This document shows positions 43,471 to 51,965 of a DNA stretch of 64,000 nucleotides, piece by piece. Below the pieces are notes generated by a model that had not been told where the DNA came from, did not search any database, and worked only from the letters and a program-made list of their open reading frames with translations. A program made the translations under genes and the position numbers. The DNA is taken from assembly GCF_030362935.1 (NCBI RefSeq), contig NZ_JAUCDY010000004.1, positions 124,001 to 188,000 on the forward strand, in the 5' to 3' direction. Every line of letters starts with the position of its first letter. Position 1 is the first letter of the stretch. The stretch is from Thiopseudomonas acetoxidans. GTDB lineage: Bacteria; Pseudomonadota; Gammaproteobacteria; Pseudomonadales; Pseudomonadaceae.

Positions 43471-44028
43471 TTAAGATTCTCTATCCTTGGCGTATTTTTG
43501 AGTAAGCATGCGGGAGTAGTCTTCCAACGAGGCCGCCACAGCTTGCTCAAAACTAGCTAGCTGACCACCAGCATCGGACATGGCCGCTTCTGCAGCGGAG
43601 CGTTGCGCAAAAGCGTATTTGCTGACCGGGCTCATAACGGCACGTAAGCTGGAACCAATCAAGTAAGTGGCAGAAGAGGCTTCTGTCAGTGGTTTCGGCT
43701 CGCCGGCAACGCCAAAATCCGCAGCATAAATAGCTTTGAAGCCGCGTTTGCGTTCGCGCAGCATGGCCTCGCTGGCACAGTTGATCGAGCAGGTTCCCTC
43801 GGCATGGCTGTCAGCGTAATGCAATAAGTGACGGGAGAAGTGAAACTTGCGCCTGTCCATATTGCAAATAACACAGCGTGGATACTTATCCAGCTCATCG
43901 CTTAATGGAGCGGTATCAGGCTTGATAGCTGGTTTATCGGCTGCAAATACTTGGCCGCTAAGTCCGTTCATGGCTGCTAGGCTAGTGATAGCTAACCCAG
44001 TACTTTTTAATAGTGTTCTACGCTTCAT
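43471..44028 (-). CDS. NosL-like exported protein with twin-arginine signal
   Basis: 185-residue protein from ATG 44028 (GGGG ribosome site). The N-terminus MKRRTLLKSTGLAITSLAAM is a twin-arginine-type signal, so export of a folded protein to the periplasm is likely. The mature part has a NosL-like core: RCVICNMDRRKFHFSRHLLHY (CxxC-like) and GTCSINCASEAML, with a later region of DYSRML. NosL is a copper chaperone of nitrous oxide reductase; no nos genes are in the window. It is divergent from the TonB-receptor operon at 44462 and may belong to the same metal-acquisition module. The exact ligand is unknown. Confidence 0.72.
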   Translation of the reverse strand: MKRRTLLKSTGLAITSLAAMNGLSGQVFAADKPAIKPDTAPLSDELDKYPRCVICNMDRRKFHFSRHLLHYADSHAEGTCSINCASEAMLRERKRGFKAIYAADFGVAGEPKPLTEASSATYLIGSSLRAVMSPVSKYAFAQRSAAEAAMSDAGGQLASFEQAVAASLEDYSRMLTQKYAKDRES

Positions 44029-44461
44029 AATTCTTACCCCGTTGGCGACTGTGACAATATGCAATGCTCGTTAGTTTACAAACTAGCAGCAGATATTATG
44101 GTACTGGGCATCTAGCGCAAGAGTACATTTTGTCGCAGCGTTGTTATTAAAAATAGTTGCTCCTTAGAGCCTCTCTGAGGGTATCGATAATTATTCAGCG
44201 AATGCCCAACAGCAAGAGTCCGTAGCATGCTTATAATATACAAATAATTATAATATGTATAATAGCTTATTCCGCAGGTAAGACTTTAAGCTAGCCAGTT
44301 CAGGCGATAGCTAGTCTTGATTAGTACAATTAGCGCAAAAACACAACTAAACATTAGCTTAGCTTTACTGCGTCATACTGTCCTTGTGACAAAGCGACAT
44401 ATTGCGGGTGGAAAATTAATAAATAATATAAAGCAAATTTAAACCTAACATCGGGGGCAAT
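44029..44461. other. Regulatory region of the HmuR-S-U-V-like operon
   Basis: 433 bp of strongly AT-rich sequence between divergent genes. No cobalamin box or other riboswitch is visible. A partial Fur-like site GATAATTATTCAG is at 44186-44198, and a weak ANR-like site TTGATTAGTACAAT at 44317-44330; neither is close enough to consensus to assert. A GGGGG ribosome site precedes the receptor start. Confidence 0.35.
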
Positions 44462-46708
44462 ATGCTTTTATTATCAAGAAAACACTTAGTGTTGCCTGTG
44501 GCAATGCTTTGCATAAATCTTTCATTAGCGTCTGAAGAGCAGCCATATAAATTAAAAACAGTCACCACCTATAGTTCAGCGATTACTGACAGATTTGACT
44601 CTGCCCAACAAAACCCCTCCAGCTCAACATTTATTAGTGGTGAGAATATAGATGATCAGCATGCTAAGAATATTCAAGAAATATTAAGAGGCATACCTGG
44701 TATTACTTCTGATTTGTATGGTGATGGTGACGGAGTAAAAATTAAAATTCGCGGTATTGAAAATCAACGCTTTTTTGGTGAGCAGCCCGGGGTGGCTATT
44801 GTTATTGACGGCGTACCTATTTTTGAACGCACCGGAAAAGTGAATATTGACTTAGACAATATTGAATCAATTCGCGTGGTTAAAGGTGGTGCTTCCTATT
44901 TATACGGTGAGGATGCATTAGCCGGCGCGGTTATCATTACCACCAAAGGCGCCAAAGATAAAAATGATATTAGCTTAGGCTATGAGCAAGGTTCATTTGG
45001 TTATAACAAAGAACTCTTATCGGCTAACTTTTCACAATCAATACTATCCGGTCGCTTCCAATACTCAAAACGAGAAACGGATGGCTATCATTATTTATCA
45101 AATCGAGACAGTGAAACGTATTTTTTAAACCTAAACTTAAATTTAAGTGATAATTCAACATTGAAATTCAACTATGAAGGTATCGATCGATTTAGAGAGG
45201 GTGATGGTTTTGTTTCGGGTAAGACGCAAGCTAAAATAGATCCAAAAGCAAAAGACGCAAATCGTGGCTATACGCGCAATACAGATGCTGACCTAAAAAG
45301 ATTTAACCTCACTTACTCGCATAATTTCTCTGATACAGGGAATGTTTCGTTAGTTGGCTATCAGTTTAAAGATAAGACCTCCTACTGGTCAGCTCCAGTT
45401 AGGTTTGATGGTTTAGGCAAGCCTGTGCCTAATAGTAACTACAATGCCTATGCTGAAATAAATAACTATGAACAAACACAGCGAGGTGCCAAACTAGAAG
45501 TGAAAGAAAGTTTTGGAAACCTGGCTGTTCTAGGAGGATTGGATTTTAGAGAAGATAGTTTTGATGATATAGCAGTTGCTAAACAAGACTATAAAAACTC
45601 GCCATCATTTTTTTCACCTGTGGTCAGGCAGGGAACTATCAATAGTCAATACACACGTACTGAGCGAACCAAGGCTGCATACTCTGAGTTAAAGTATGGC
45701 CTTACAGATTTCACCACGTTAACCGCTAACTATCGCTTTGATCATATTGTTTTGAATGATACTAATGAGTTAAATTTAAAAAAACGTAAGTCTAACTTTG
45801 ATATCTCATCATGGCGTCTAGGTATTGACCAAAGTTTAACCGACAGAACTGCTGTTTATGCGGGAGTGTCAACGGGATTTAGAACGCCAGCCTTAAGTCA
45901 GCTCTCAACTAATAACAAGCTTAATCCTGAGCATACCAGAAACTATGAAATAGGACTGCGTAGTGAGCAATCGCTACTGGGCTGGAACACTTCAATTAAT
46001 AGCTCAATTTTCCATATGCGTCGCAAAGACTTTATTACTAGCACCGTAGGTCAGAATGTGAGTGCTCAAGCGGCGAGCGATATGATGTATGATAATATCG
46101 GTGATGTGGTTAGTCAGGGACTTGAGCTTGCATTAAGCACTGATATTAAACATCAGCTATCTTTTGATCTTGCTTATACATATTTAGATAGTTATTACAA
46201 GAGATATGATGATTTTTATCTCGCATTAGGTAATGCACGTGGCGCTAAGGTAAATGGTTATAGCAGCTTAACAAACCCAAACACCCAGGTATATTTTCAG
46301 CATTACAATAATAAAAATAACCAAGTACCCCGAACACCTAAACATAGTGCTAATTTTAGAACCCACTGGCATCCCTATAAAGATCTGTATTTTACTGCAG
46401 AAGCTGACTATAAAAGCTCTAGCTATGCTGATGAGATCAACCAGGAAAAAATTAAGCAAAGAACACTGTTAAATCTAGTGGCGAACTATAAAAGAGATGT
46501 TCGTCTATTCAGAGCAGTTGACAGTACTGTGACTGCTTTTGTAAAGCTAGAAAACGTCACCAACAAGAAGTATTACCGTACTGCCTATGGCGCTCAGGAT
46601 TCGGCAGGCATAGATGGCAATTATGATGGCGTTTATAACTCAGAAGACTTGTCGATTATTGTCGACCCCGGCCGCACTTGGTCGGCTGGTGTGTCGGTGA
46701 GGTTTTAA
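44462..46708 (+). CDS. TonB-dependent outer-membrane receptor (HmuR-like)
   Basis: 748-residue outer-membrane receptor. The signal peptide is in the first 23 residues (cleavage near LSLA-SEE). A plug domain (about 45-165) has RGIPGITSDLYGDGDGVKIK, IRGIENQRFF and VVKGGASYLYGEDALAGAVI, then a beta-barrel ends in the outer-membrane signature WSAGVSVRF with C-terminal Phe. As first gene of the chelatase operon, its ligand is inferred to be haem or another tetrapyrrole; iron-siderophore or cobalamin are alternatives. Codon use is more AT-rich than in most neighbours. The next gene starts 1 base after the stop. Confidence 0.88.
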   Translation: MLLLSRKHLVLPVAMLCINLSLASEEQPYKLKTVTTYSSAITDRFDSAQQNPSSSTFISGENIDDQHAKNIQEILRGIPGITSDLYGDGDGVKIKIRGIENQRFFGEQPGVAIVIDGVPIFERTGKVNIDLDNIESIRVVKGGASYLYGEDALAGAVIITTKGAKDKNDISLGYEQGSFGYNKELLSANFSQSILSGRFQYSKRETDGYHYLSNRDSETYFLNLNLNLSDNSTLKFNYEGIDRFREGDGFVSGKTQAKIDPKAKDANRGYTRNTDADLKRFNLTYSHNFSDTGNVSLVGYQFKDKTSYWSAPVRFDGLGKPVPNSNYNAYAEINNYEQTQRGAKLEVKESFGNLAVLGGLDFREDSFDDIAVAKQDYKNSPSFFSPVVRQGTINSQYTRTERTKAAYSELKYGLTDFTTLTANYRFDHIVLNDTNELNLKKRKSNFDISSWRLGIDQSLTDRTAVYAGVSTGFRTPALSQLSTNNKLNPEHTRNYEIGLRSEQSLLGWNTSINSSIFHMRRKDFITSTVGQNVSAQAASDMMYDNIGDVVSQGLELALSTDIKHQLSFDLAYTYLDSYYKRYDDFYLALGNARGAKVNGYSSLTNPNTQVYFQHYNNKNNQVPRTPKHSANFRTHWHPYKDLYFTAEADYKSSSYADEINQEKIKQRTLLNLVANYKRDVRLFRAVDSTVTAFVKLENVTNKKYYRTAYGAQDSAGIDGNYDGVYNSEDLSIIVDPGRTWSAGVSVRF

Positions 46709-46709
46709 A

Positions 46710-49700
46710 ATGCGAAAGTTTTTAAGTGCTTTTTTATGCTGCTTAATGGCCGTCAGCGTTAATGCTTTTGCACAAAAGCCTAAATTATTAGTAGTAACGA
46801 CTGAGTTTGTTATTGAAAACAAATTTAAACAGCTGGCTTTGTTGGCGGAAAAAAGCCAGTTAGATTTTAACTATTATTACGCAGAGAATTTGCAAGAAGA
46901 CAGCCATTTTATAGAGCAAGCTGATTTCATTATAGTTGATGCACCTCGAAGTGAAGATCAAGCTGTTGTGAGTAGCCGGTTAACAGAAGCCTTAAGCAAG
47001 GTTGACGTACCTTTCATACAGATTCAGCGTATGACGCCGCACCAGCCTTTGCTGTATAAAAATATTCCTTTTGAGCATGCTAAAGCGATTCAGGACTACT
47101 ATTTGTCCGGCATGGACAATAATCGGCGTGGCTTGCTCAGCTATATTGAGCATTACTTGCAAGGTGTGGATCTATCACAGGTGGAAAAACCACAACCCTT
47201 ACCCGATGGCGGCATTTATCACCCGCAAGCGGGGAGCAAGATTTTCACTTCTTTAGAAGAATACCTCGCGTGGTGGCAGCAACAGCAACACAGTGATTGG
47301 CAAGAAAAGTCTGTGATCGCCATGGAGACCACCTCCAGTTATATTGCCGATGCACAAACCGCGCATTTAGATGCCGTCATTAATGCCATTGAACAAAACA
47401 ATGGCCTGCCGATTGTCTATTACCCTAAATCTCGATCTCTAACCGGCCAGCCTCGCCCGTCAAGCACACCAGCCGCTGCCCCTGCCAGCGAAACAATCCA
47501 AGCAGCTGTGGCTTTCCCTAACCCAAAAAGCCAGCGCCGCCCTGTCGCTATTGAACCCTTGTTACAACTCGACAACCAGATGATCGCCAATGTGCTCTTG
47601 GTCAATACCTTTTTGGGCGGTGATACTGAAGGGCGTAAAGCTAAGTACCAGCAGCTCAACATCCCTGTTTTGCACATTGTGCACTACCGTGCGGATAACT
47701 ATGCCGCCTATCTCGCGGATAATGCAGGTATTGATAGCTTTTCGTTGCCTTTCACCCTAACCAATGCGGAATATATCGGCATGCAGGATCCGGTGATTTT
47801 AACCACTAATGAAGGTGGAGAAATGCTGCCGATACCTGAACAGCTGGATTTGCTGGTCAAGAAAGCACTTAATTTGGCCAGCTTACAGCGCAAGGACAAT
47901 CAGGATAAAAAATTAGCGCTGTTGTTTTGGAATCACCCTCCAGGAGAAACCAACCAAGGAGCTTCGAATCTAAATGTGCCGCGTTCTTTAGAAAAGCTCA
48001 CCAGCGATTTACAAAAAGAGGGCTATCAGGTTAGCCCAGTCGCTGAACAAACAATGATTGATGCAGTCGCTGCAATGCTAAAGCCTAGCTATCGCCCTGA
48101 CCACTTAGACGAATTAATGGACACAGCTTTGTGGAGCTTTCTGCCTCTAGAGGCCTATCAAGCTTGGTTTAAAACGCTACCCGAAGAGGTGCAGAGTGAA
48201 ATCAATGGCTACTGGGGAGCAGCCGATACTTACCGCGGCTTAGTGTCTTACCAAGGCCAGCAAGGCTTTGTTATTCCACGTCTAGAAGCGGGCAACTTAA
48301 TTGTGATGCCGCAGCCCAGTCGTGGCGGTAATGACCCCAGCCAAGATAAAGATATCTTCCATGACGTTAAGGTGCCGATGAGTCATTACTATGCTGCGGT
48401 ATACTTATGGATTCGTGAGCACTATCAAGCTGATGCCATTATCCACTTTGGTACACACGGCTCGCAGGAGTGGTTGCCGGGTAAAGAACGCGGCTTATGG
48501 GCCTATGATGCACCCAATCTAGCGGTTGGCTCAGTGCCGGTCATTTATCCCTATATTGTCGATAATATTGCCGAAGCCATTCATGTTAAACGTCGTGGTC
48601 GCGGGGTGATTATTAGCCACCAAACCGCTCCGCTCTCACCGGCTGGCTTATCCGATGACTTTGTCACCATCAATAATTTACTTGAAGAGTATCAACTGCT
48701 GGATGAGGGCATGGTCAAACAAAACAACCAAGCGCTGATTATCGAGCAGGTGGTCAAAATGAATATTCATCAAGACTTGGAGTGGGACGTTGCGAATTTA
48801 CATACCGATTTTGCCGCATTCTCTAGAGAGTTAGAGAATTACCTCGAAGACCTTGGAGCGGCAATCCAACCTTTAGGCCTGCATACTTTCGGTCAAAGCG
48901 CCGAGTCCGATCACCTAACTTTAACCTTGATGCTGATGTTACAAGAGCCTTTAGCAACAGCTTTAGGCTTGGATAACTTAGCAGCAGAGTTTAAGCGTGA
49001 TTATAAGGACTTAAAAGAAACACCCGCCTATCAGTTTGTCGCGCAACACATTGTGCAAGGCATAGCGCTGGATAAAGACGCAACGCCAGAGCAGCAAGCC
49101 TTGGTCAAACAAGGTCAGCAACAGTTAAGCAACTTAGCTGCGCATGTGGAAACAGACAGCCTGATGACCGCCCTAGCGGCGCGCTGGATTGATCCATCCT
49201 ACGGTGGCGATCCGGTACGTAATCCTGATGCCTTGCCCACCGGGCGCAATATGTATGGCTTTGATCCTTCCAGAGTGCCAACCAAAGCTGCTTATACCGC
49301 CGGAATACAGGCGCTCGATGAACTGTTACTCAGCCATCAGCTGACTGAGAAGGAAACACCGAGCAAACTGGCCTTTACTATGTGGAGCACAGAAACCATG
49401 CGCCACTTGGGGATGCTAGAGGCGCAAATCTTCGCTGCTTTGGGGGTGAAACCGGTTTGGGATCGTGGCGGACGGGTGGTCGACCTTGAGCTAATTCCCT
49501 TGAGCGAACTGGGGCGCGCACGGATTGATACGGTGATCTCACTGACGGGCCTGTATCGCGATCAGTTTCCCAATTTAATTGAGCGTTTCAATCAGGCTAT
49601 TGTAATGGTTGCTGAGCAAGACGAGCCGGCCGCCATGAACCCGGTTCGCGCCAATACACGGCAAGTGCTGCAACGATTGTTGGAGTTAGGCTATCCAGAA

Positions 49701-50783
49701 GATCAGGCACATAACCTCGCGCTCACCCGGGTGTTTGGTACAGAGTCCGGTGATTATGGCACTCAGCTGCCGGAAGCCACACTGGCCTCAGATAAGTGGG
49801 AAGCAGATGATAATCAGCTTGCTGAGCTCTACTTGTCACGCATGTCTTGGGCTTATGGCCCAGATACATCACAGTGGAGCCAAAAGCCTGCAGCCGTCAA
49901 CGGTCAAGCACTGAATTTATATGCCGAACAGCTTAAGGGTACGCAAGCAGCGGTGTTCTCCCGCTCCTCAAATCTAAGAGGTCTACTGGATACCGACCAT
50001 CCTTTTGAGTACCTCGGTGGTATTTCCTTAGCCGTGCAGCATTTAGATGGCGTTGCACCCCAGCTATATATCTCCAATTTACGTGACCCCAATCGCGCTA
50101 AATTACAAAGCGCCGAGCGTTTTTTAGCCAATGAATTGCGCGCGGTGTATCAACATCCTAACTGGCTGGCAGAAATGCAAAAAGAAGGTTATGCCGGCAC
50201 CTTAGAATTGCTCAATACCATCAATAATTTTTGGGGCTGGCAGGTGATGGATGAACGTATGGCACGTGATGACCAGTGGGAAGAGTTTCATCAAACCTAT
50301 ATCAAAGATAAATATGATTTATCCCTTAAAGAGTGGTTTGAACAGAGCAACCCAGCGGCCATGGCGCAAATCGCTGAACGTATGCTGGAAGCTGTTCGTA
50401 AAGATTACTGGGACGCCAGCGAGCAAACCAAACAAGAGCTGGTTGAGCTGTACCAAGAGTTGGCCGCACAACATGATATCTACACCAGCAATGAAACCTT
50501 TAAAGCCTATGTGGCTGAATTAGCAGCAGGCTATGGCCTCTCCGGTGTAGCACCTGCTGTCGCCGAAGCGGCAGCAAATCCAGAGCCAACAGACCCTACC
50601 GAGGCAGAAGCCAGCAACCCGCCTTTGCAGCACGTCAAAGGCCAAGAAATGGCTGAAATAGCCCCAGCAGAACCCGTTGAGACTGACCTTTGGTGGCTGT
50701 GGACTTTATTTATTTTAATCGGCTTAGGCGCTGCTTACCAAGCAATGCTCGCGCGTAGACAACGTATCTTCATAGGGGAATAA
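46710..50783 (+). CDS. hmuS: Exported, membrane-anchored CobN-family chelatase (HmuS-like)
   Basis: 1357-residue member of the CobN/ChlH/HmuS family. The CobN signature HFGTHGSQEWLPGKERGLW lies near residue 575-595, with MPQPSRGGNDPSQDKDIFHD before it. Unlike cytosolic CobN it has a signal peptide (LSAFLCCLMAVSVNAFA-Q) and a C-terminal helix (WWLWTLFILIGLGAAYQAM) followed by ARRQR, so the large domain should face the periplasm. A Pro/Ala-rich linker lies near 250-275. Neither CobS nor CobT is present. HmuS of Bacteroides is reported to remove iron from haem; the same role is inferred here. Metal insertion or removal for another tetrapyrrole is the alternative. Confidence 0.85.
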   Translation: MRKFLSAFLCCLMAVSVNAFAQKPKLLVVTTEFVIENKFKQLALLAEKSQLDFNYYYAENLQEDSHFIEQADFIIVDAPRSEDQAVVSSRLTEALSKVDVPFIQIQRMTPHQPLLYKNIPFEHAKAIQDYYLSGMDNNRRGLLSYIEHYLQGVDLSQVEKPQPLPDGGIYHPQAGSKIFTSLEEYLAWWQQQQHSDWQEKSVIAMETTSSYIADAQTAHLDAVINAIEQNNGLPIVYYPKSRSLTGQPRPSSTPAAAPASETIQAAVAFPNPKSQRRPVAIEPLLQLDNQMIANVLLVNTFLGGDTEGRKAKYQQLNIPVLHIVHYRADNYAAYLADNAGIDSFSLPFTLTNAEYIGMQDPVILTTNEGGEMLPIPEQLDLLVKKALNLASLQRKDNQDKKLALLFWNHPPGETNQGASNLNVPRSLEKLTSDLQKEGYQVSPVAEQTMIDAVAAMLKPSYRPDHLDELMDTALWSFLPLEAYQAWFKTLPEEVQSEINGYWGAADTYRGLVSYQGQQGFVIPRLEAGNLIVMPQPSRGGNDPSQDKDIFHDVKVPMSHYYAAVYLWIREHYQADAIIHFGTHGSQEWLPGKERGLWAYDAPNLAVGSVPVIYPYIVDNIAEAIHVKRRGRGVIISHQTAPLSPAGLSDDFVTINNLLEEYQLLDEGMVKQNNQALIIEQVVKMNIHQDLEWDVANLHTDFAAFSRELENYLEDLGAAIQPLGLHTFGQSAESDHLTLTLMLMLQEPLATALGLDNLAAEFKRDYKDLKETPAYQFVAQHIVQGIALDKDATPEQQALVKQGQQQLSNLAAHVETDSLMTALAARWIDPSYGGDPVRNPDALPTGRNMYGFDPSRVPTKAAYTAGIQALDELLLSHQLTEKETPSKLAFTMWSTETMRHLGMLEAQIFAALGVKPVWDRGGRVVDLELIPLSELGRARIDTVISLTGLYRDQFPNLIERFNQAIVMVAEQDEPAAMNPVRANTRQVLQRLLELGYPEDQAHNLALTRVFGTESGDYGTQLPEATLASDKWEADDNQLAELYLSRMSWAYGPDTSQWSQKPAAVNGQALNLYAEQLKGTQAAVFSRSSNLRGLLDTDHPFEYLGGISLAVQHLDGVAPQLYISNLRDPNRAKLQSAERFLANELRAVYQHPNWLAEMQKEGYAGTLELLNTINNFWGWQVMDERMARDDQWEEFHQTYIKDKYDLSLKEWFEQSNPAAMAQIAERMLEAVRKDYWDASEQTKQELVELYQELAAQHDIYTSNETFKAYVAELAAGYGLSGVAPAVAEAAANPEPTDPTEAEASNPPLQHVKGQEMAEIAPAEPVETDLWWLWTLFILIGLGAAYQAMLARRQRIFIGE

Positions 50784-50784
50784 A

Positions 50785-51270
50785 ATGGGTTTTATTGAAT
50801 TAACTATGTACCAAATTGCCGGCATGTTTTTGCTGCCGGTGTTTGCCGTGCTTGCTGTGCTCTTTGTCTATGCTTTGTTTGAACTAGGGCGGTTTTTATT
50901 TGAAATTGTACAACGCCGCTTTAGTGCAAATATATCTAAACCATTAACCTGGTATTACCGTCAGCACCCGCAAGCAGATTTAGAACACTTAGAACTACAA
51001 GTACTAAAAACGCTTGAGCCTTTGCGCGTGGTGAGCCGCGTTTCACCGATGCTGGGTCTGATAGCCACCATGATTCCCATGGGCCCAGCACTAATGGGCG
51101 TCGCTTCAGGTGACTTTATGAGCGTCGCGGAAAACCTATCCGCTGCCTTCTCCGCGGTCATTATTGCCTTGATAGTGGCGTCAATAGTGTTCTGGATCCT
51201 TTCCGTGCGACGTCGTTGGTTGCTCGAAGAATTAAAGCAGCTAGTACCTATTGTTGAGCAGGGGGTTTAG
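50785..51270 (+). CDS. MotA/TolQ/ExbB-family proton-channel protein (HmuU-like)
   Basis: 161-residue inner-membrane protein. Hydrophobic segments are near 8-38, 88-105 and 125-150. The second and third helices carry the TolQ/ExbB pattern: SPMLGLIATMIPMGPALMG, with the Thr of the GLxxT motif, and LSAAFSAVIIALIVASIVFW. It is shorter than ExbB of E. coli. It is 1 base after the chelatase stop, so production is tightly coupled. With the DUF2149 protein it could form a dedicated energy-transducing motor for the receptor or for the chelatase. Confidence 0.88.
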   Translation: MGFIELTMYQIAGMFLLPVFAVLAVLFVYALFELGRFLFEIVQRRFSANISKPLTWYYRQHPQADLEHLELQVLKTLEPLRVVSRVSPMLGLIATMIPMGPALMGVASGDFMSVAENLSAAFSAVIIALIVASIVFWILSVRRRWLLEELKQLVPIVEQGV

Positions 51271-51274
51271 TAGT

Positions 51275-51595
51275 ATGAGTCGTTTAAAACTCAATATTCT
51301 AGAAGACGAAGATGACGATCCTATCGCTAGTACAGTGAATATCATTGATGTGTTTTTAGTGGTGATTGCTGTGTTGTTGGTTATTTTAATGTCCAATCCG
51401 ATTAACCCCTTTGCAACTGAGGAAGAAGTGATTGTGATAAAAAACCCAGGCAAACCTAATATGGAAATGTTGATTAAAGAAGGTACTGAGTTAAAGCATT
51501 ACCAGTCAACGGGAGAGGTGGGTGAAGGTCAGGGCAGTAAGGCAGGGATTACCTATCGCATGGAAGACGGCAGTATGATTTATGTGCCGGAATAA
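51275..51595 (+). CDS. DUF2149 protein, ExbD-like (HmuV-like)
   Basis: 106-residue protein from ATG 51275. A short acidic N-terminus (LEDEDDDP) leads into one membrane helix VNIIDVFLVVIAVLLVILM (about 21-39) with Asp25 at its start, followed by a soluble, probably periplasmic, region. The layout and the membrane Asp match ExbD/TolR, in which Asp25 or its equivalent carries protons. DUF2149 itself has no established biochemical role, so the ExbD comparison is inference. It is the last gene of the operon; a terminator follows. Confidence 0.85.
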   Translation: MSRLKLNILEDEDDDPIASTVNIIDVFLVVIAVLLVILMSNPINPFATEEEVIVIKNPGKPNMEMLIKEGTELKHYQSTGEVGEGQGSKAGITYRMEDGSMIYVPE

Positions 51596-51599
51596 GAAC

Positions 51600-51630
51600 A
51601 TAGCGTTGCTGCTGTAAGCAGCGCTATTTT
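51600..51630 (+). terminator. Terminator of the HmuR-S-U-V-like operon
   Basis: Stem ATAGC ... GCTAT and GCTGC ... GCAGC, separated by a 3-base bulge on one side, with a TGTAA loop, then TTTT. It begins 4 bases after the DUF2149 stop codon. Confidence 0.65.
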
Positions 51631-51638
51631 ATTAGCAC

Positions 51639-51715
51639 CGTAGGGTGGGCACTTATGCCCACGCGTAAACGGCGTTGCTGGATGGTACGACGTGGGCGTA
51701 AATGCCCGCCCTACG
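51639..51715. repeat. Inverted pair of palindromic repeats
   Basis: CGTAGGGTGGGCACTTATGC (51639-51658, continuing CCACG to 51663) and its inverted copy at 51691-51715 differ at only 3 of 25 bases. Each half also contains its own small palindrome (GGGCA-CTTA-TGCCC). The arrangement resembles a BIME, a pair of extragenic palindromes in opposite orientations. Confidence 0.7.
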
Positions 51716-51721
51716 CAAAAT

Positions 51722-51848
51722 CTCAACCAAGGCAAAGTCAAGTGTGGAACCTGCCTTGGCAGGGAACCAAGCTTGAGCCATGGCACAGAATGAGAGCCTC
51801 TTGCTCAGGTTTGGCTAGGGTGCATTCTGCGTTCCCCGACAAGTCGGG
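51722..51848. repeat. Dispersed repeat, about 120 bp, second copy
   Basis: Matches the inverted complement of 43268-43376 over its length. Shared blocks are CAACCAAGGCA, ACCTGCCTTGGC, AGAGCCTCTTGCTCAGG and TCCCCGAC. This copy has about 20 extra bases in the middle. It is followed by a copy of the CTTCTGGGCGATG-type repeat on the minus strand (51900-51926). No gene is supported in 51596-51965. Confidence 0.65.
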
Positions 51849-51965
51849 TCCCACAACAGCGGGTGTCATGGCTGGGCATATAAATCGCCTGCTAGCTCGC
51901 ATCGCCCAGAAGCTGGGTTCCAACAGCACTGCACTTGTGCCCACGCGGAAACTAGAGGGCGGGAT

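Noticed and set aside
44186..44198. Fur box GATAATTATTCAG
   Set aside because: The left half fits but the right half does not; too weak to claim in AT-rich sequence.
44317..44330. ANR/FNR box TTGATTAGTACAAT
   Set aside because: Only about 7 of 10 consensus bases match.
44029..44461. Cobalamin riboswitch before the TonB receptor
   Set aside because: No GCCACTG-type B12 box or matching fold is visible.
46710..50783. Canonical aerobic cobaltochelatase CobN of B12 synthesis
   Set aside because: It has a signal peptide and a C-terminal anchor, no cobS, cobT or other cob genes are near, and there is no cobalamin riboswitch upstream of the operon.
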